From CAURNT01 sp963539215 (lineage in GTDB: Bacteria; Fusobacteriota; Fusobacteriia; Fusobacteriales; Leptotrichiaceae), in NCBI GenBank assembly GCA_963539215.1, contig CAUTJT010000001.1:1-64000 (forward strand): 64,000 bases of DNA, given 5' to 3'. Below the pieces are notes generated by a model. It saw only the letters and a program-made list of their open reading frames with translations. It did not search any database and was not told where the DNA came from. Positions 41,894 to 49,995 of this stretch are shown here, piece by piece; the stretch's first letter is position 1, and every line of letters starts with the position of its first letter. The translations under genes were made by a program, and so were the position numbers.

Positions 41894-42586
41894 TTATTTT
41901 CTTAAACCTTCAACAAGTTCTGTTTTAGATTTAGTTTTATCATCTATATTTTTTATTATTTTAGCAGGCATTCCAGCAACCATAACACCACTAGGAACAT
42001 TTTCTGTTACTACAGCACCTGCTGCAACAACTGAACCTTCTCCTATTCTTACACCTTCTAAAACTACAGCATTAGCTCCTATAACTACATTATCTTCAAC
42101 AACAACAGGGTCTGCTGAAGGTGGTTCAATTACTCCTGCAAGAACTGTTCCTGCACCTATATGGCAATTTTTACCTACAGTTGCACGTCCACCAAGAACT
42201 ACATTCATATCTATCATAGTTCCCTCTCCAATTTTAGCTCCAATATTTATAACAGAACCCATCATAATTACAGCCTTATCACCTATAGTTACTCTATCTC
42301 TAATTATAGCACCTGGTTCTATTCTAGCGTTAATTTTTTTTATATCAAGTAAAGGTATAGCTGAATTTCTTCTATCTACTTCAAGATGATATTTTTCTAT
42401 ATTATTCTCTTTTATTAATCTTTCCACCTCATCTAAATCACCTATAACAAGTTTTAGAGTATCTCCAAATATTTGACAAGAGTATTCACCCTTAATTTCT
42501 GCATCTGTATACATTTTCACAGGTGTCTTTCTAGTTGAGTTTGAAATATATTCAATAATTTCTTTTGATCTTTCTAATTCTGTCAT
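41894..42586 (-). CDS. dapH: Tetrahydrodipicolinate N-acetyltransferase
   Basis: DapH acetylates tetrahydrodipicolinate, the acetylase branch of DAP/lysine synthesis. After a small N-terminal DapH domain (to about residue 85) comes a left-handed beta helix of hexapeptide repeats: IEPGAIIRDRVTIGDKAVIM, GEGTMIDMNVVLGGRATVG and VVEDNVVIGANAVVLEGVRIG. The 230-aa length matches the Bacillus-type enzyme. It leads a separate operon with promoter 42615-42643, apart from the lysC cluster. The aminotransferase and deacetylase of this branch, and LysA, are not in the window. Confidence 0.94.
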   Translation of the reverse strand: MTELERSKEIIEYISNSTRKTPVKMYTDAEIKGEYSCQIFGDTLKLVIGDLDEVERLIKENNIEKYHLEVDRRNSAIPLLDIKKINARIEPGAIIRDRVTIGDKAVIMMGSVINIGAKIGEGTMIDMNVVLGGRATVGKNCHIGAGTVLAGVIEPPSADPVVVEDNVVIGANAVVLEGVRIGEGSVVAAGAVVTENVPSGVMVAGMPAKIIKNIDDKTKSKTELVEGLRK

Positions 42587-42614
42587 TTATTTATTCCTTT
42601 CTATATTTTTATAA

Positions 42615-42643
42615 ATTCTACCATAAAAACTACTAAAAAACAA
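42615..42643 (-). promoter_or_regulatory. Promoter of the dapH operon
   Basis: TTGTTT (42638-42643) and TAGAAT (42615-42620) with a 17-base spacer on the minus strand, about 28 bases before the dapH ATG. Confidence 0.66.
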
Positions 42644-42654
42644 TTAGAATATAC

Positions 42655-43371
42655 TTAAATTACTTCATTAATTGAGTACATACCTTTTTTTAAGTTAACT
42701 AATATTTCTAAAGCTGCAATTGCACCATCTGCAAATATTTTTCTAGATAAAGCTGTATGTTTAATTTCAATAATTTCATCACCCTTAGTAAATATTACCT
42801 CATGTTCCCCAACTATAGATCCACCTCTTATAGAATGAACCCCTATCTCATCTTCTCCTCTTTTAACATCATGTCTTCCATATACTCTATTCATTTTTTT
42901 ATCCAAAGCTTCATCTATAACATCAAGTAATGTATTTGCTGTACCACTTGGTGCATCTAATTTTCTATTATGATGTTTTTCTACAACTTCTATATCAAAA
43001 TCTTTTAATATTTTAGTTGCATATGCAACTATTTTATTTAAAGCATTAACTCCAAATGAAGTATTTGTAGCTTTTAGTATAGCTATTTTTTCTGACATTT
43101 GTTTTATAAAATCATTTTCTTCTTCATTATGTCCAGTAGTTGCTATTAATATATTTTTATTATTTTTTACAGCAAATTCTAACAATTCTTTAGTTAATGA
43201 ATGATTTGAAAAGTCTACTATAACATCAAAATCTTCATTTATTTCTTCAAAATTTGAAAAATCTCCATTGCCAAATTTATCATATCTTCCTATACATATA
43301 TTTTCACTATTCCTAATTGAATCTAATACATAATCTGACATTACTCCTGTTCCTATAACTAATATTTTCAT
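42655..43371 (-). CDS. dapB: 4-hydroxy-tetrahydrodipicolinate reductase
   Basis: DapB reduces the DapA product to tetrahydrodipicolinate. The N-terminal nucleotide loop is ILVIGTGVMSDYVLDS, slightly degenerate compared with the GxxGRMG of other DapB proteins. The family signature EKHHNRKLDAPSGTANTLL (about residues 135-153) includes the catalytic His pair and Lys. The C-terminal GEHEVIFTKGDEIIEIKHTALSR is also typical. The 238-aa length is normal. It overlaps the SDR gene stop by 4 bases and so belongs to the MATE-SDR-dapB group rather than to the lysC operon. Confidence 0.94.
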   Translation of the reverse strand: MKILVIGTGVMSDYVLDSIRNSENICIGRYDKFGNGDFSNFEEINEDFDVIVDFSNHSLTKELLEFAVKNNKNILIATTGHNEEENDFIKQMSEKIAILKATNTSFGVNALNKIVAYATKILKDFDIEVVEKHHNRKLDAPSGTANTLLDVIDEALDKKMNRVYGRHDVKRGEDEIGVHSIRGGSIVGEHEVIFTKGDEIIEIKHTALSRKIFADGAIAALEILVNLKKGMYSINEVI

Positions 43372-44135
43372 TTCTTTTTCCTTTCTTGCATATAATTAAC
43401 AAAATATAACACAATATTTGTTGGTAGTATCTTTACTAGAAATACCGTTATTTTATTACTCCATCCAGGTATTATTAATTTTTTACCTAAATTATCTACA
43501 GTATATCTTGCAACATATTCTGAACTTGTACTTTCAAAACTTTTATCCAAGCTACTTCCTTTAATATTGGCATTTTTCCTAAACTCTGTATTTGTAGGAC
43601 CTGGAGCTAATATAGAAACTAAAATATTAGTTTTTCTTAATTCAAAATTAAGAGCTTTTGAAAATGAAGTTACAAAAGCTTTACTAGCATAATATACTGC
43701 CATCCAAGGTCCTGGCATAAAACTTGCTATGGAAGAAACATTTAATATATATCCTTCATTATATTTTTTCATATCTTCAAGATAATTTCTAGTCATAGTA
43801 ATTAATCCTGTAATATTTAAATTTATCATATCTATATTTTTCTGTTTATCACTTTCTATAAATAAACTATAATCTCCAAAACCTGCATTATTAATTAATT
43901 TGTATACAAATATATTCATTTCTTTAGTTTTTTTATAAATATCATTAACTTGGTCTAAATCTGATAAATCTGCTTTAAAAATTATAGTTTCTGGAAATTC
44001 TTTTTTAAATTCTTCAAGTATATCCATTCTTCTTGCAACTAAAATTAATTTTTCTCCTCTTTTGGCAAATTCATAAGCTAAACTCTTTCCTATACCTGAA
44101 CTTGCCCCTGTTATTAATATATATTTTTTATTCAT
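43368..44135 (-). CDS. Short-chain dehydrogenase/reductase (DltE/YqjQ type)
   Basis: This is a 255-aa classical SDR. It has the cofactor loop ITGASSGIGKSLAYEFAKRG at the N-terminus, the NNAGFG motif (about residue 84), the active-site Ser in LNVSSIASFMPG and the YxxxK motif in YYASKAFVTSF. Arg after the first strand (LVARRMD) suggests NADP(H) preference. A hydrophobic C-terminus (ITVFLVKILPTNIVLYFVNY) could associate with membranes. The ATG at 44135 follows GGAGGA by 12 bases; a GTG four codons earlier is too close to that site. The substrate is unknown. Confidence 0.88.
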   Translation of the reverse strand: MNKKYILITGASSGIGKSLAYEFAKRGEKLILVARRMDILEEFKKEFPETIIFKADLSDLDQVNDIYKKTKEMNIFVYKLINNAGFGDYSLFIESDKQKNIDMINLNITGLITMTRNYLEDMKKYNEGYILNVSSIASFMPGPWMAVYYASKAFVTSFSKALNFELRKTNILVSILAPGPTNTEFRKNANIKGSSLDKSFESTSSEYVARYTVDNLGKKLIIPGWSNKITVFLVKILPTNIVLYFVNYMQERKKK

Positions 44136-45483
44136 AATGAATATCACTCCTCCAGCTACTTCTTTTAACTATTATATAGAAAATTATTGCTGCCATAAAA
44201 TTAGAAAAAAGATTACCATAAAACACAGAATAATAACTAAATATATTATGAGTTAATAGTATAAATAAATATCTAAATACCCATATTCTTAAGAAAGTCA
44301 TAATTAATGGATATATATTTCTACCCAGAGCGTTATATACTGATTGACACATCATAAATACAGAATAAGGAAATGCTGAATATGTATAATAATTTAATGC
44401 ATCTATTGCAATCTTTTCAACATTTGTACCTGGCTTAAACATCATTACTATATATTTAGAATTTGGTATTATCAACAATGTTAATATTAACGCTACTATA
44501 TTACCTATTAATAATCCTTTTTTAAATATTTTTTTTGATTTATCTACATTACCTACCCCAATATTCATACTAACCATAGTAGTAACTGTAGTTGCAACAC
44601 AAGTTGGCATAGTAAAGCATATACCATTAATTTGAGAAGCAATCGCAAGACCTGCAAGAACATCTGCACCATATATTACAACTTCTATATTTATTAAAAA
44701 AAATCCAAGATTTATACCCATATACATCATCATAGATGGTATCGATAATCTTATAACCTCTTTTAAAAATTTAAAGTCAAATTTAATATCTCTAATATTT
44801 AATTTAAATTTGTAATCACGTATAAATAAATCATAATACATCCATATTCCAGTTAATATATATGAACTAAGTGATGCCATTATTGATCCATATATACCTA
44901 AATTAAATACTATTAAATAAATACTGTTAAATAGTAACTTTAATATTAATAAAACTACCATTCTATAAAAAGAAGATTCAGGTTCTCCTATAGCACTTTT
45001 AATTGAATTAAATATAGAAGCCATAAATTGAAAAGGTATTATTATAGAACTTAAAGAAAAATATATTAAAGAATAATCTTTAAGCCTATTATCAGATGGA
45101 ACAAAAAACTGAGAGGTAAAAATAGCTACAGGCATCAAAAATATACCTATCGTCAATCCAAAAATTAATATTTCTAAAGAACGTTTTTTCACACCTAAGA
45201 CATCATTTTTACCATTTAATTGTCCTATTATTGACATAGCCACAACCCCTAGTCCTTGTGATAAGGATATTAGCATATTGATTGCTGGCTGTACATAAGA
45301 AATTGCAGCTCCTACATCTGTACCAAGTTTAATATTAAGAAATAAGGAATCTGAAAATGGAATCAAAGTTTGTACTATAGCCATCATAAATGTTGGTATC
45401 GTTAAAAAAAGTATAGATTTAACAATATCTCCATTTAATATCATTTCTCTTCTATCATCTAAATTTGTTTTAAATAAATTCAT
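44128..45483 (-). CDS. MATE-family multidrug efflux transporter
   Basis: This 451-aa integral-membrane protein has twelve hydrophobic segments in two similar halves, the MATE layout. The N-terminal ILNGDIVKSILFLTIPTF and the loop GLGVVAMSIIGQLNGKND are typical (family: GxGxAAxxxISQxxGAxx). In the second half CVATTVTTMVSMNIGVGNVDKSKK is the equivalent loop. Such proteins export cationic drugs or metabolites using Na+ or H+. It overlaps the SDR gene by 8 bases. The terminator of the EIIA gene lies directly upstream of its start region, and I could not identify a convincing promoter. Confidence 0.92.
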   Translation of the reverse strand: MNLFKTNLDDRREMILNGDIVKSILFLTIPTFMMAIVQTLIPFSDSLFLNIKLGTDVGAAISYVQPAINMLISLSQGLGVVAMSIIGQLNGKNDVLGVKKRSLEILIFGLTIGIFLMPVAIFTSQFFVPSDNRLKDYSLIYFSLSSIIIPFQFMASIFNSIKSAIGEPESSFYRMVVLLILKLLFNSIYLIVFNLGIYGSIMASLSSYILTGIWMYYDLFIRDYKFKLNIRDIKFDFKFLKEVIRLSIPSMMMYMGINLGFFLINIEVVIYGADVLAGLAIASQINGICFTMPTCVATTVTTMVSMNIGVGNVDKSKKIFKKGLLIGNIVALILTLLIIPNSKYIVMMFKPGTNVEKIAIDALNYYTYSAFPYSVFMMCQSVYNALGRNIYPLIMTFLRIWVFRYLFILLTHNIFSYYSVFYGNLFSNFMAAIIFYIIVKRSSWRSDIHYE

Positions 45484-45502
45484 ATCACATCTTTCTATTT
45501 AA

Positions 45503-45533
45503 TAAAAGCATATGTCAAAAACATATGCTTTTA
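45503..45533 (-). terminator. Terminator after the PTS EIIA gene
   Basis: A 13-bp perfect inverted repeat TAAAAGCATATGT/ACATATGCTTTTA with a 5-nt loop. On the minus strand it ends in TTTTATT, 21 bases after the EIIA stop. Confidence 0.82.
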
Positions 45534-45553
45534 AAGTTAATTTAACACTTTTA

Positions 45554-46069
45554 TTATTTTTCTACAACTATTATTTCTGTGCTTCCTGCAATACCTTTTC
45601 CTGGAACTAATGATTCAACATTTTTGAAATCATCTGGTTCAAGTACTACTACTGGAGTTACAACAGAATCAGCATTAGCTTTTAAAAATTCTAAATCATA
45701 TTTAACTACTGGATCTCCAGCATTTACTTTATCTCCTTCTTTAGCAACTGCTTCAAATCCTTCTCCATTTAATTTAACTGTGTTTAATCCGAAGTGTGTT
45801 AACACTTGAATCCCATCTTTAGTTTCAACAACAAAAGCATGTTTAGTTTCAAATAATTGTATTATTGTCCCACTAACTGGAGCACAAACTACTCCACTTT
45901 CTTCAGGAACTACTCCAACACCTTTACCTAGCATTTCTTCTGCAAATGTAGGATCAGGTACTTCACTTAAAGGTATAACTGTTCCATTTAAAGGTGAAAC
46001 AATTTTAACTATTACTGGACCTTGTTCTACTTCTTTTTTCTTACCTAATAAAAAATCAAAAAATCCCAT
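45554..46069 (-). CDS. crr: PTS glucose-type EIIA component
   Basis: This soluble 171-aa EIIA(Glc) protein passes phosphate from HPr to a sugar-specific EIIB and can act as a regulator. The active-site His is in IQVLTHFGLNTVKLNG (about residue 92), with the second conserved His in FETKHAFVVETKDG. The sequence SPLNGTVIPLSEVPDPTFAEEMLGKG... is typical of free-standing Crr. It is transcribed alone from promoter 46129-46157. The leader is odd: a perfect AAGGAG lies about 30 bases before the ATG with a hairpin (46080-46097) in between (see findings), and only GGAT lies near the start. Confidence 0.93.
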   Translation of the reverse strand: MGFFDFLLGKKKEVEQGPVIVKIVSPLNGTVIPLSEVPDPTFAEEMLGKGVGVVPEESGVVCAPVSGTIIQLFETKHAFVVETKDGIQVLTHFGLNTVKLNGEGFEAVAKEGDKVNAGDPVVKYDLEFLKANADSVVTPVVVLEPDDFKNVESLVPGKGIAGSTEIIVVEK

Positions 46070-46079
46070 ATATCCAATA

Positions 46080-46097
46080 GTATGATAAAAATCATAC
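46080..46097 (-). promoter_or_regulatory. Hairpin between Shine-Dalgarno and start codon of crr
   Basis: A perfect 7-bp stem GTATGAT/ATCATAC with a 4-nt loop lies between AAGGAGA (46099-46105) and the ATG at 46069. It may bring the distant ribosome-binding site close to the start, or hide a 16-codon upstream frame that begins inside it. Confidence 0.5.
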
Positions 46098-46128
46098 TCT
46101 CCTTTCTATAATTTGTTCTTATATATAA

Positions 46129-46157
46129 AGTATAGCACACTAATAAGTAAAATTCAA
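46129..46157 (-). promoter_or_regulatory. Promoter of the PTS EIIA gene
   Basis: TTGAAT (46152-46157) and TATACT (46129-46134) with a 17-base spacer on the minus strand. Confidence 0.75.
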
Positions 46158-46327
46158 AAAATATTTATCGAAGTATTCTAAATATTTAATATATATTATA
46201 TTAATTTTTACATTTTCCTTTAGGACATATCATTAAAATTTCATTATGTATTACTGCTTAAGTACATTTTAATATAAACTCATTAATAAAACTTAGAATA
46301 TTTATAACTTTTAATAAAATTATATAT

Positions 46328-46360
46328 AAAAAAGGTAATCATTAAAGATTACCTTTTTTT
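46328..46360. terminator. Terminator after rpmF
   Basis: A 13-bp inverted repeat AAAAAAGGTAATC/GATTACCTTTTTT with a 6-nt loop, 39 bases after the rpmF stop. The arms themselves supply T runs in both directions. Confidence 0.85.
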
Positions 46361-46398
46361 GTTACTATCAATTAAGCTAGTATTAATCAGTATTTAGA

Positions 46399-46590
46399 CT
46401 ATTCAACTATTTCTTCAACTGACGATTTTAACACTTTTCTTCCTCTGTATTCACCTGTTTCAAGATTTAATCTGTGAGGTCTTCTTACACTACCATTTGA
46501 TTCCACAACTATGCTTGGTGCACTTATAGAGTCGTGTGCTCTTCTCATATTTCTTTTAGCTTTAGAAGTTCTTTTCTTAGGTACTGCCAT
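46399..46590 (-). CDS. rpmF: 50S ribosomal protein L32
   Basis: L32 is a small large-subunit protein (63 aa). It begins MAVPKKRTSKAKRNMRRAHD, the diagnostic opening of the family, followed by the C-terminal RLNLETGEYRGRKVL. The Cys pairs of zinc-binding L32 forms (CxxC) are absent, so this is the zinc-free version. It is transcribed alone from a strong promoter; the common partner gene yceD (DUF177) is missing upstream. A hairpin (46606-46623) lies in the leader just before the AAAGGAG ribosome-binding site. Confidence 0.95.
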   Translation of the reverse strand: MAVPKKRTSKAKRNMRRAHDSISAPSIVVESNGSVRRPHRLNLETGEYRGRKVLKSSVEEIVE

Positions 46591-46605
46591 TTTGAGCTCC
46601 TTTCT

Positions 46606-46623
46606 ACATGATTCACATCATGT
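46606..46623 (-). promoter_or_regulatory. Leader hairpin upstream of the rpmF ribosome-binding site
   Basis: A perfect inverted repeat ACATGAT/ATCATGT with a 4-nt loop lies directly before AAAGGAGC. It is a candidate site for translational control, but no known leader family is recognised. Confidence 0.4.
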
Positions 46624-46654
46624 TATTACATGTAATTTTGTATTAATACACTAT

Positions 46655-46683
46655 ATTTTACATAATTTAGATATCTTTGTCAA
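46655..46683 (-). promoter_or_regulatory. Promoter of rpmF
   Basis: A perfect TTGACA (46678-46683) and TAAAAT (46655-46660) with a 17-base spacer, about 65 bases before the rpmF start. Confidence 0.85.
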
Positions 46684-46736
46684 GTTCTTTTTAAGCTTAC
46701 TAATATTTAAAAATCTAATTATATATACTATATAAA

Positions 46737-48815
46737 TTAATAATATTTTTCTAAATCAATATTGTTATTTAATACATCTTCTAAACTTACTCTAGAAACT
46801 AATGCTCTTATTTGTGCACCAGTAACTGTTTCTTTTTCTTTAAGAAGTTTAGCAATATTTTCTAATACATCTTTATTATCACTTAAAAGCTTATATGTTT
46901 CATTATATTTTTCTTTTAATAATTTTCTAATTTCCATATCAATTTCTCTTGTAGTTTCATTACTTACATTAGAAACAAAAGTATTTTGTTCATCTATTTC
47001 ATAGTTTATAGGACCTAATTCATCATTCATACCTACTCTTGTTATTATAAGTTTAGCTAGTTCTGTTGCTCTTTTAATATCAGAGTATGCACCAGTTGCT
47101 ATATCATCCATCATAAGTGATTCTGCAGCACGTCCTCCAAATAAAACATTTATTTCAGCTAATAATTGTTTTTTAGTTCTACCTAAAGTTTCTTCAGGAA
47201 GTGGCATCATAAATCCTCCAGCATCACCACGTGGTATAATAGTAACCTTATGAACTTTACTTGCATCTGGTAAAAGAGAAGCAATTAAAGCATGACCTCC
47301 TTCATGATAAGCTAACATATTTCTATCTCTTTCACTTATTATCTTACTTCTTTGTCCAAGACCCATACCAATTTTATCAACTGCTTCATCTAAATCTTCC
47401 ATAGTTATAGTATCTGATTTTTTTCTTGCAGCTAAAATTGCAGCTTCATTTAATAAATTTTCAAGATCAGCTCCAACAAATCCAGGAGTTATCTTAGCTA
47501 TATCTTCTAATTTAACATCTTTTGCTAATTTTTTGTTTCTTGAATGTAATTTAAGTATTTCAACTCTTCCTTCTACATCAGGGGCTGAAACTTCTATTCT
47601 TCTATCAAATCTTCCTCCTCTTAAAAGAGCTGGATCTAATATATCAGCCCTATTTGTTGCAGCCATAACTATTATTCTTTGATCTGTTTCAAATCCATCC
47701 ATTTCAACTAATAATTGGTTTAATGTTTGCTCACGCTCTTCATTTCCACCATTCATTTTACCTTGATTTCTTTTTCTACCAACAGCATCTATTTCATCTA
47801 TAAATATTATAGCAGGTGTTTCCTTTTTAGCATCTGCAAATAATTCTCTAACCTTTAAAGCTCCAGCTCCAACATAAAGTTCAACAAATTCAGAACCTGA
47901 CATCGAGAAAAATGCAGCTCCAGTTTCTCCAGCAACAGCTTTAGCAAGTAAAGTTTTACCTGTTCCTGGTTCACCTAAAAGTAATACACCTTTAGGAACT
48001 CTTGCCCCAGTTTTTTCAAATTTAGATGGATCTTTTAAGAAATCTACTATTTCCTTTAATTCCTCTTTTTCCTCTTTTAATCCAGCAACATCACTAAATT
48101 TAACTTTAGGTTTTTCACTTATTTTACTACTTTTATTAGAACCAAATGGATTAATTCCACGCCCTCCTCTAGAAGCACTCATAATACTTCTATTAATATA
48201 AACAAATATTACTACCGTTATAACAAGTGGAGCAATAGATAATGCAAAACTGAATAAAGCTGTACTTAAAGGTGCTGGCTTAACAGTTAAATCAACATTA
48301 TTACTATTTATAACTGACATTAAATTAGCGTCATCACCTATTCTTTTTGTAACCAAATTAGTTGTATATATAGTAGTTTTACCTTCTAAATTTCCTATAC
48401 CTTCAACTTGTGATTCAGATTCACTAACACTTTTTATTTCACCCATATTTATCTTTTGAATAAATTGACTATATGATATACTTCTTTTTTCATTAAATGT
48501 CATCATATTTGAACCAAAGAATAAATAAGAAAGTAAAATAAAAATAAAAATAAATCCAAAAAACATAGATGGTTTAAGTTTTATAGTAACTTTTTTAGCA
48601 TTCTTCATTTCTTGATCATTTATTAAATCTTCAAAAAGCTTATACTTAGGATCTTTCCTTATATCATCTTCACTTTCTTCTTTTTTATCTTCTTTTTGAT
48701 CATTTTCATCCTCTTGTTTCAAATCATCTTCTGCATTTTCATTATTATTTTCATTATTATTTTCGTTATTATTTAATTCCTCATTTTGAAATTCTTCTTT
48801 TTCTTTATCTTCCAT
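46737..48815 (-). CDS. ftsH: ATP-dependent zinc metalloprotease FtsH
   Basis: FtsH is the membrane-bound AAA+ protease that degrades membrane and short-lived cytosolic proteins. Order of parts in the 692-aa protein: an unusual acidic Asn/Glu-rich extension (residues 1-75, with NNEN repeats at 16-27), TM1 (84-100), a periplasmic domain, TM2 (189-208) and the AAA+ module. Walker A is GEPGTGKT (281-288), the pore loop FVELYVGAG and Walker B IIFIDEID (336-343). The protease site is HEGGH (504-508). The extension makes it longer than the usual ~610-650 aa. It is the last gene of a six-gene operon and overlaps tilS by 11 bases, the tilS-ftsH order seen in many bacteria. Confidence 0.96.
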   Translation of the reverse strand: MEDKEKEEFQNEELNNNENNNENNNENAEDDLKQEDENDQKEDKKEESEDDIRKDPKYKLFEDLINDQEMKNAKKVTIKLKPSMFFGFIFIFILLSYLFFGSNMMTFNEKRSISYSQFIQKINMGEIKSVSESESQVEGIGNLEGKTTIYTTNLVTKRIGDDANLMSVINSNNVDLTVKPAPLSTALFSFALSIAPLVITVVIFVYINRSIMSASRGGRGINPFGSNKSSKISEKPKVKFSDVAGLKEEKEELKEIVDFLKDPSKFEKTGARVPKGVLLLGEPGTGKTLLAKAVAGETGAAFFSMSGSEFVELYVGAGALKVRELFADAKKETPAIIFIDEIDAVGRKRNQGKMNGGNEEREQTLNQLLVEMDGFETDQRIIVMAATNRADILDPALLRGGRFDRRIEVSAPDVEGRVEILKLHSRNKKLAKDVKLEDIAKITPGFVGADLENLLNEAAILAARKKSDTITMEDLDEAVDKIGMGLGQRSKIISERDRNMLAYHEGGHALIASLLPDASKVHKVTIIPRGDAGGFMMPLPEETLGRTKKQLLAEINVLFGGRAAESLMMDDIATGAYSDIKRATELAKLIITRVGMNDELGPINYEIDEQNTFVSNVSNETTREIDMEIRKLLKEKYNETYKLLSDNKDVLENIAKLLKEKETVTGAQIRALVSRVSLEDVLNNNIDLEKYY

Positions 48816-49995
48816 TTGACCTCCTTATATACACAACCCTATCACCCTGTGTATCATTATTATTTCCTAACTTAAATTTATCTCCAACTAAAACAATTTC
48901 ATCGTTTATAGTAACCAATGGTATACTATCTCTTTCAAATCTATTTACCTTATTATCAATAAATATTTTTTTTATCTTTTTACTACCTAATTTATCCCCA
49001 TTTTTTCTATTTCTAACAATAATTTTATCGCCTAATTTGTAGAAAAATCTATGTATATTATACTCGCTATAACTCTTTTTTTCAAGTAATATTTTATCAA
49101 CATAGCCTATATAAAAATTTTCAATTTTTATTTCCTTACCATACTCTAACTCATAACTATAGTTTTCTAACAAAAATTCTTCTTTTCTCTTTACTCCATA
49201 ATCATCATATGATTTATACCACACATAATCATTACCTAAATCAATAATTTTTGATTCATTAGAAAAATAAGAATTGTATATATTATTTATTTTTCTACTA
49301 CTTAAAGATATATTATTACTCTTAAGAATATTTATTATTTTTTGTTTAACCTCATCACTATTAGAGATATTTTCATATAGATTGATTATATTATCAATAA
49401 ATCCATTATTTATATCTTGAAATATAGGAAATATTTGATTTCTTATCTTATTTCTACTGTAATTATTTTCAAGATTTGTACTATCAATTATATATTCATT
49501 ATTTACTCGCATTAATATTTCTTTTTTAGTTAAATAAAGTATAGGACGTATAATATCACCTCTTTTAGGAGATATACCCTTAATACCATCTATAGAAGTT
49601 CCTCTAATTATTCTAAATATTATAGTTTCTGCATTATCTGTTTTATTATGTCCTGTTGCTATCTTATTATATCCTAAATTCCTCTTTAATTCTTCTAACT
49701 TTTCATATCTCAATTCACGCGCAAGATTTTCAGAAAATTTATCCATATATATATCAAGTATTGTATATCCTATATTATATTTATTTGCTATTTTTTTTAC
49801 AAAACTTATATCTTTATAAACATCTTCTCTTAAATTATGATTAACATAAGCAAGATGAAGTGTAAGTTCATATTCATCTTTTATATTTAAAAATTGTTCT
49901 AACATATATACAGAATCAGGTCCACCTGAAAATGCTAATAATATTTTGTCTTTCTTATCAATCAATCCATATTTTTGAATAAACTTAGTAAACAT
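48805..49995 (-). CDS. tilS: tRNA(Ile)-lysidine synthase
   Basis: TilS attaches lysine to C34 of tRNA-Ile(CAU), changing its decoding from AUG to AUA; it is essential for this AUA-rich genome. The PP-loop LLAFSGGPDSVYML (about residues 20-33) and the downstream YNKIATGHNKTDNAETIIFRIIRGT are diagnostic. The 396-aa length includes the C-terminal RNA-binding part with KNGDKLGSKKIKKIFIDNKV. It overlaps ftsH by 11 bases and shares one base with the SpoIID-like gene upstream. Confidence 0.94.
   Translation of the reverse strand: MFTKFIQKYGLIDKKDKILLAFSGGPDSVYMLEQFLNIKDEYELTLHLAYVNHNLREDVYKDISFVKKIANKYNIGYTILDIYMDKFSENLARELRYEKLEELKRNLGYNKIATGHNKTDNAETIIFRIIRGTSIDGIKGISPKRGDIIRPILYLTKKEILMRVNNEYIIDSTNLENNYSRNKIRNQIFPIFQDINNGFIDNIINLYENISNSDEVKQKIINILKSNNISLSSRKINNIYNSYFSNESKIIDLGNDYVWYKSYDDYGVKRKEEFLLENYSYELEYGKEIKIENFYIGYVDKILLEKKSYSEYNIHRFFYKLGDKIIVRNRKNGDKLGSKKIKKIFIDNKVNRFERDSIPLVTINDEIVLVGDKFKLGNNNDTQGDRVVYIRRSNGR

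Larger units (their letters stand above)
46070..46398. other. Longest gene-free interval: two regulatory ends and AT-rich filler
   Basis: The 329 bases between the EIIA and L32 genes hold the EIIA promoter and leader at the left and the L32 terminator at the right. Between about 46160 and 46325 I see only AT-rich sequence with short open frames that lack ribosome-binding sites. The longest is an 18-codon minus-strand stretch ending ICPKGKCKN at 46201-46257, possibly a decayed gene end. Confidence 0.6.

Noticed and set aside
46201..46257. Short minus-strand open stretch ending ICPKGKCKN
   Set aside because: Only 18 codons, no ribosome-binding site, and bounded by a stop upstream. It could be a decayed gene end but there is not enough sequence to claim a gene.
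48740..48775. Tandem repeats that might be a CRISPR-like array
   Set aside because: The units are 12 bases, in frame, coding for NNEN in FtsH, with no spacers. No CRISPR array or cas gene is seen in the window.
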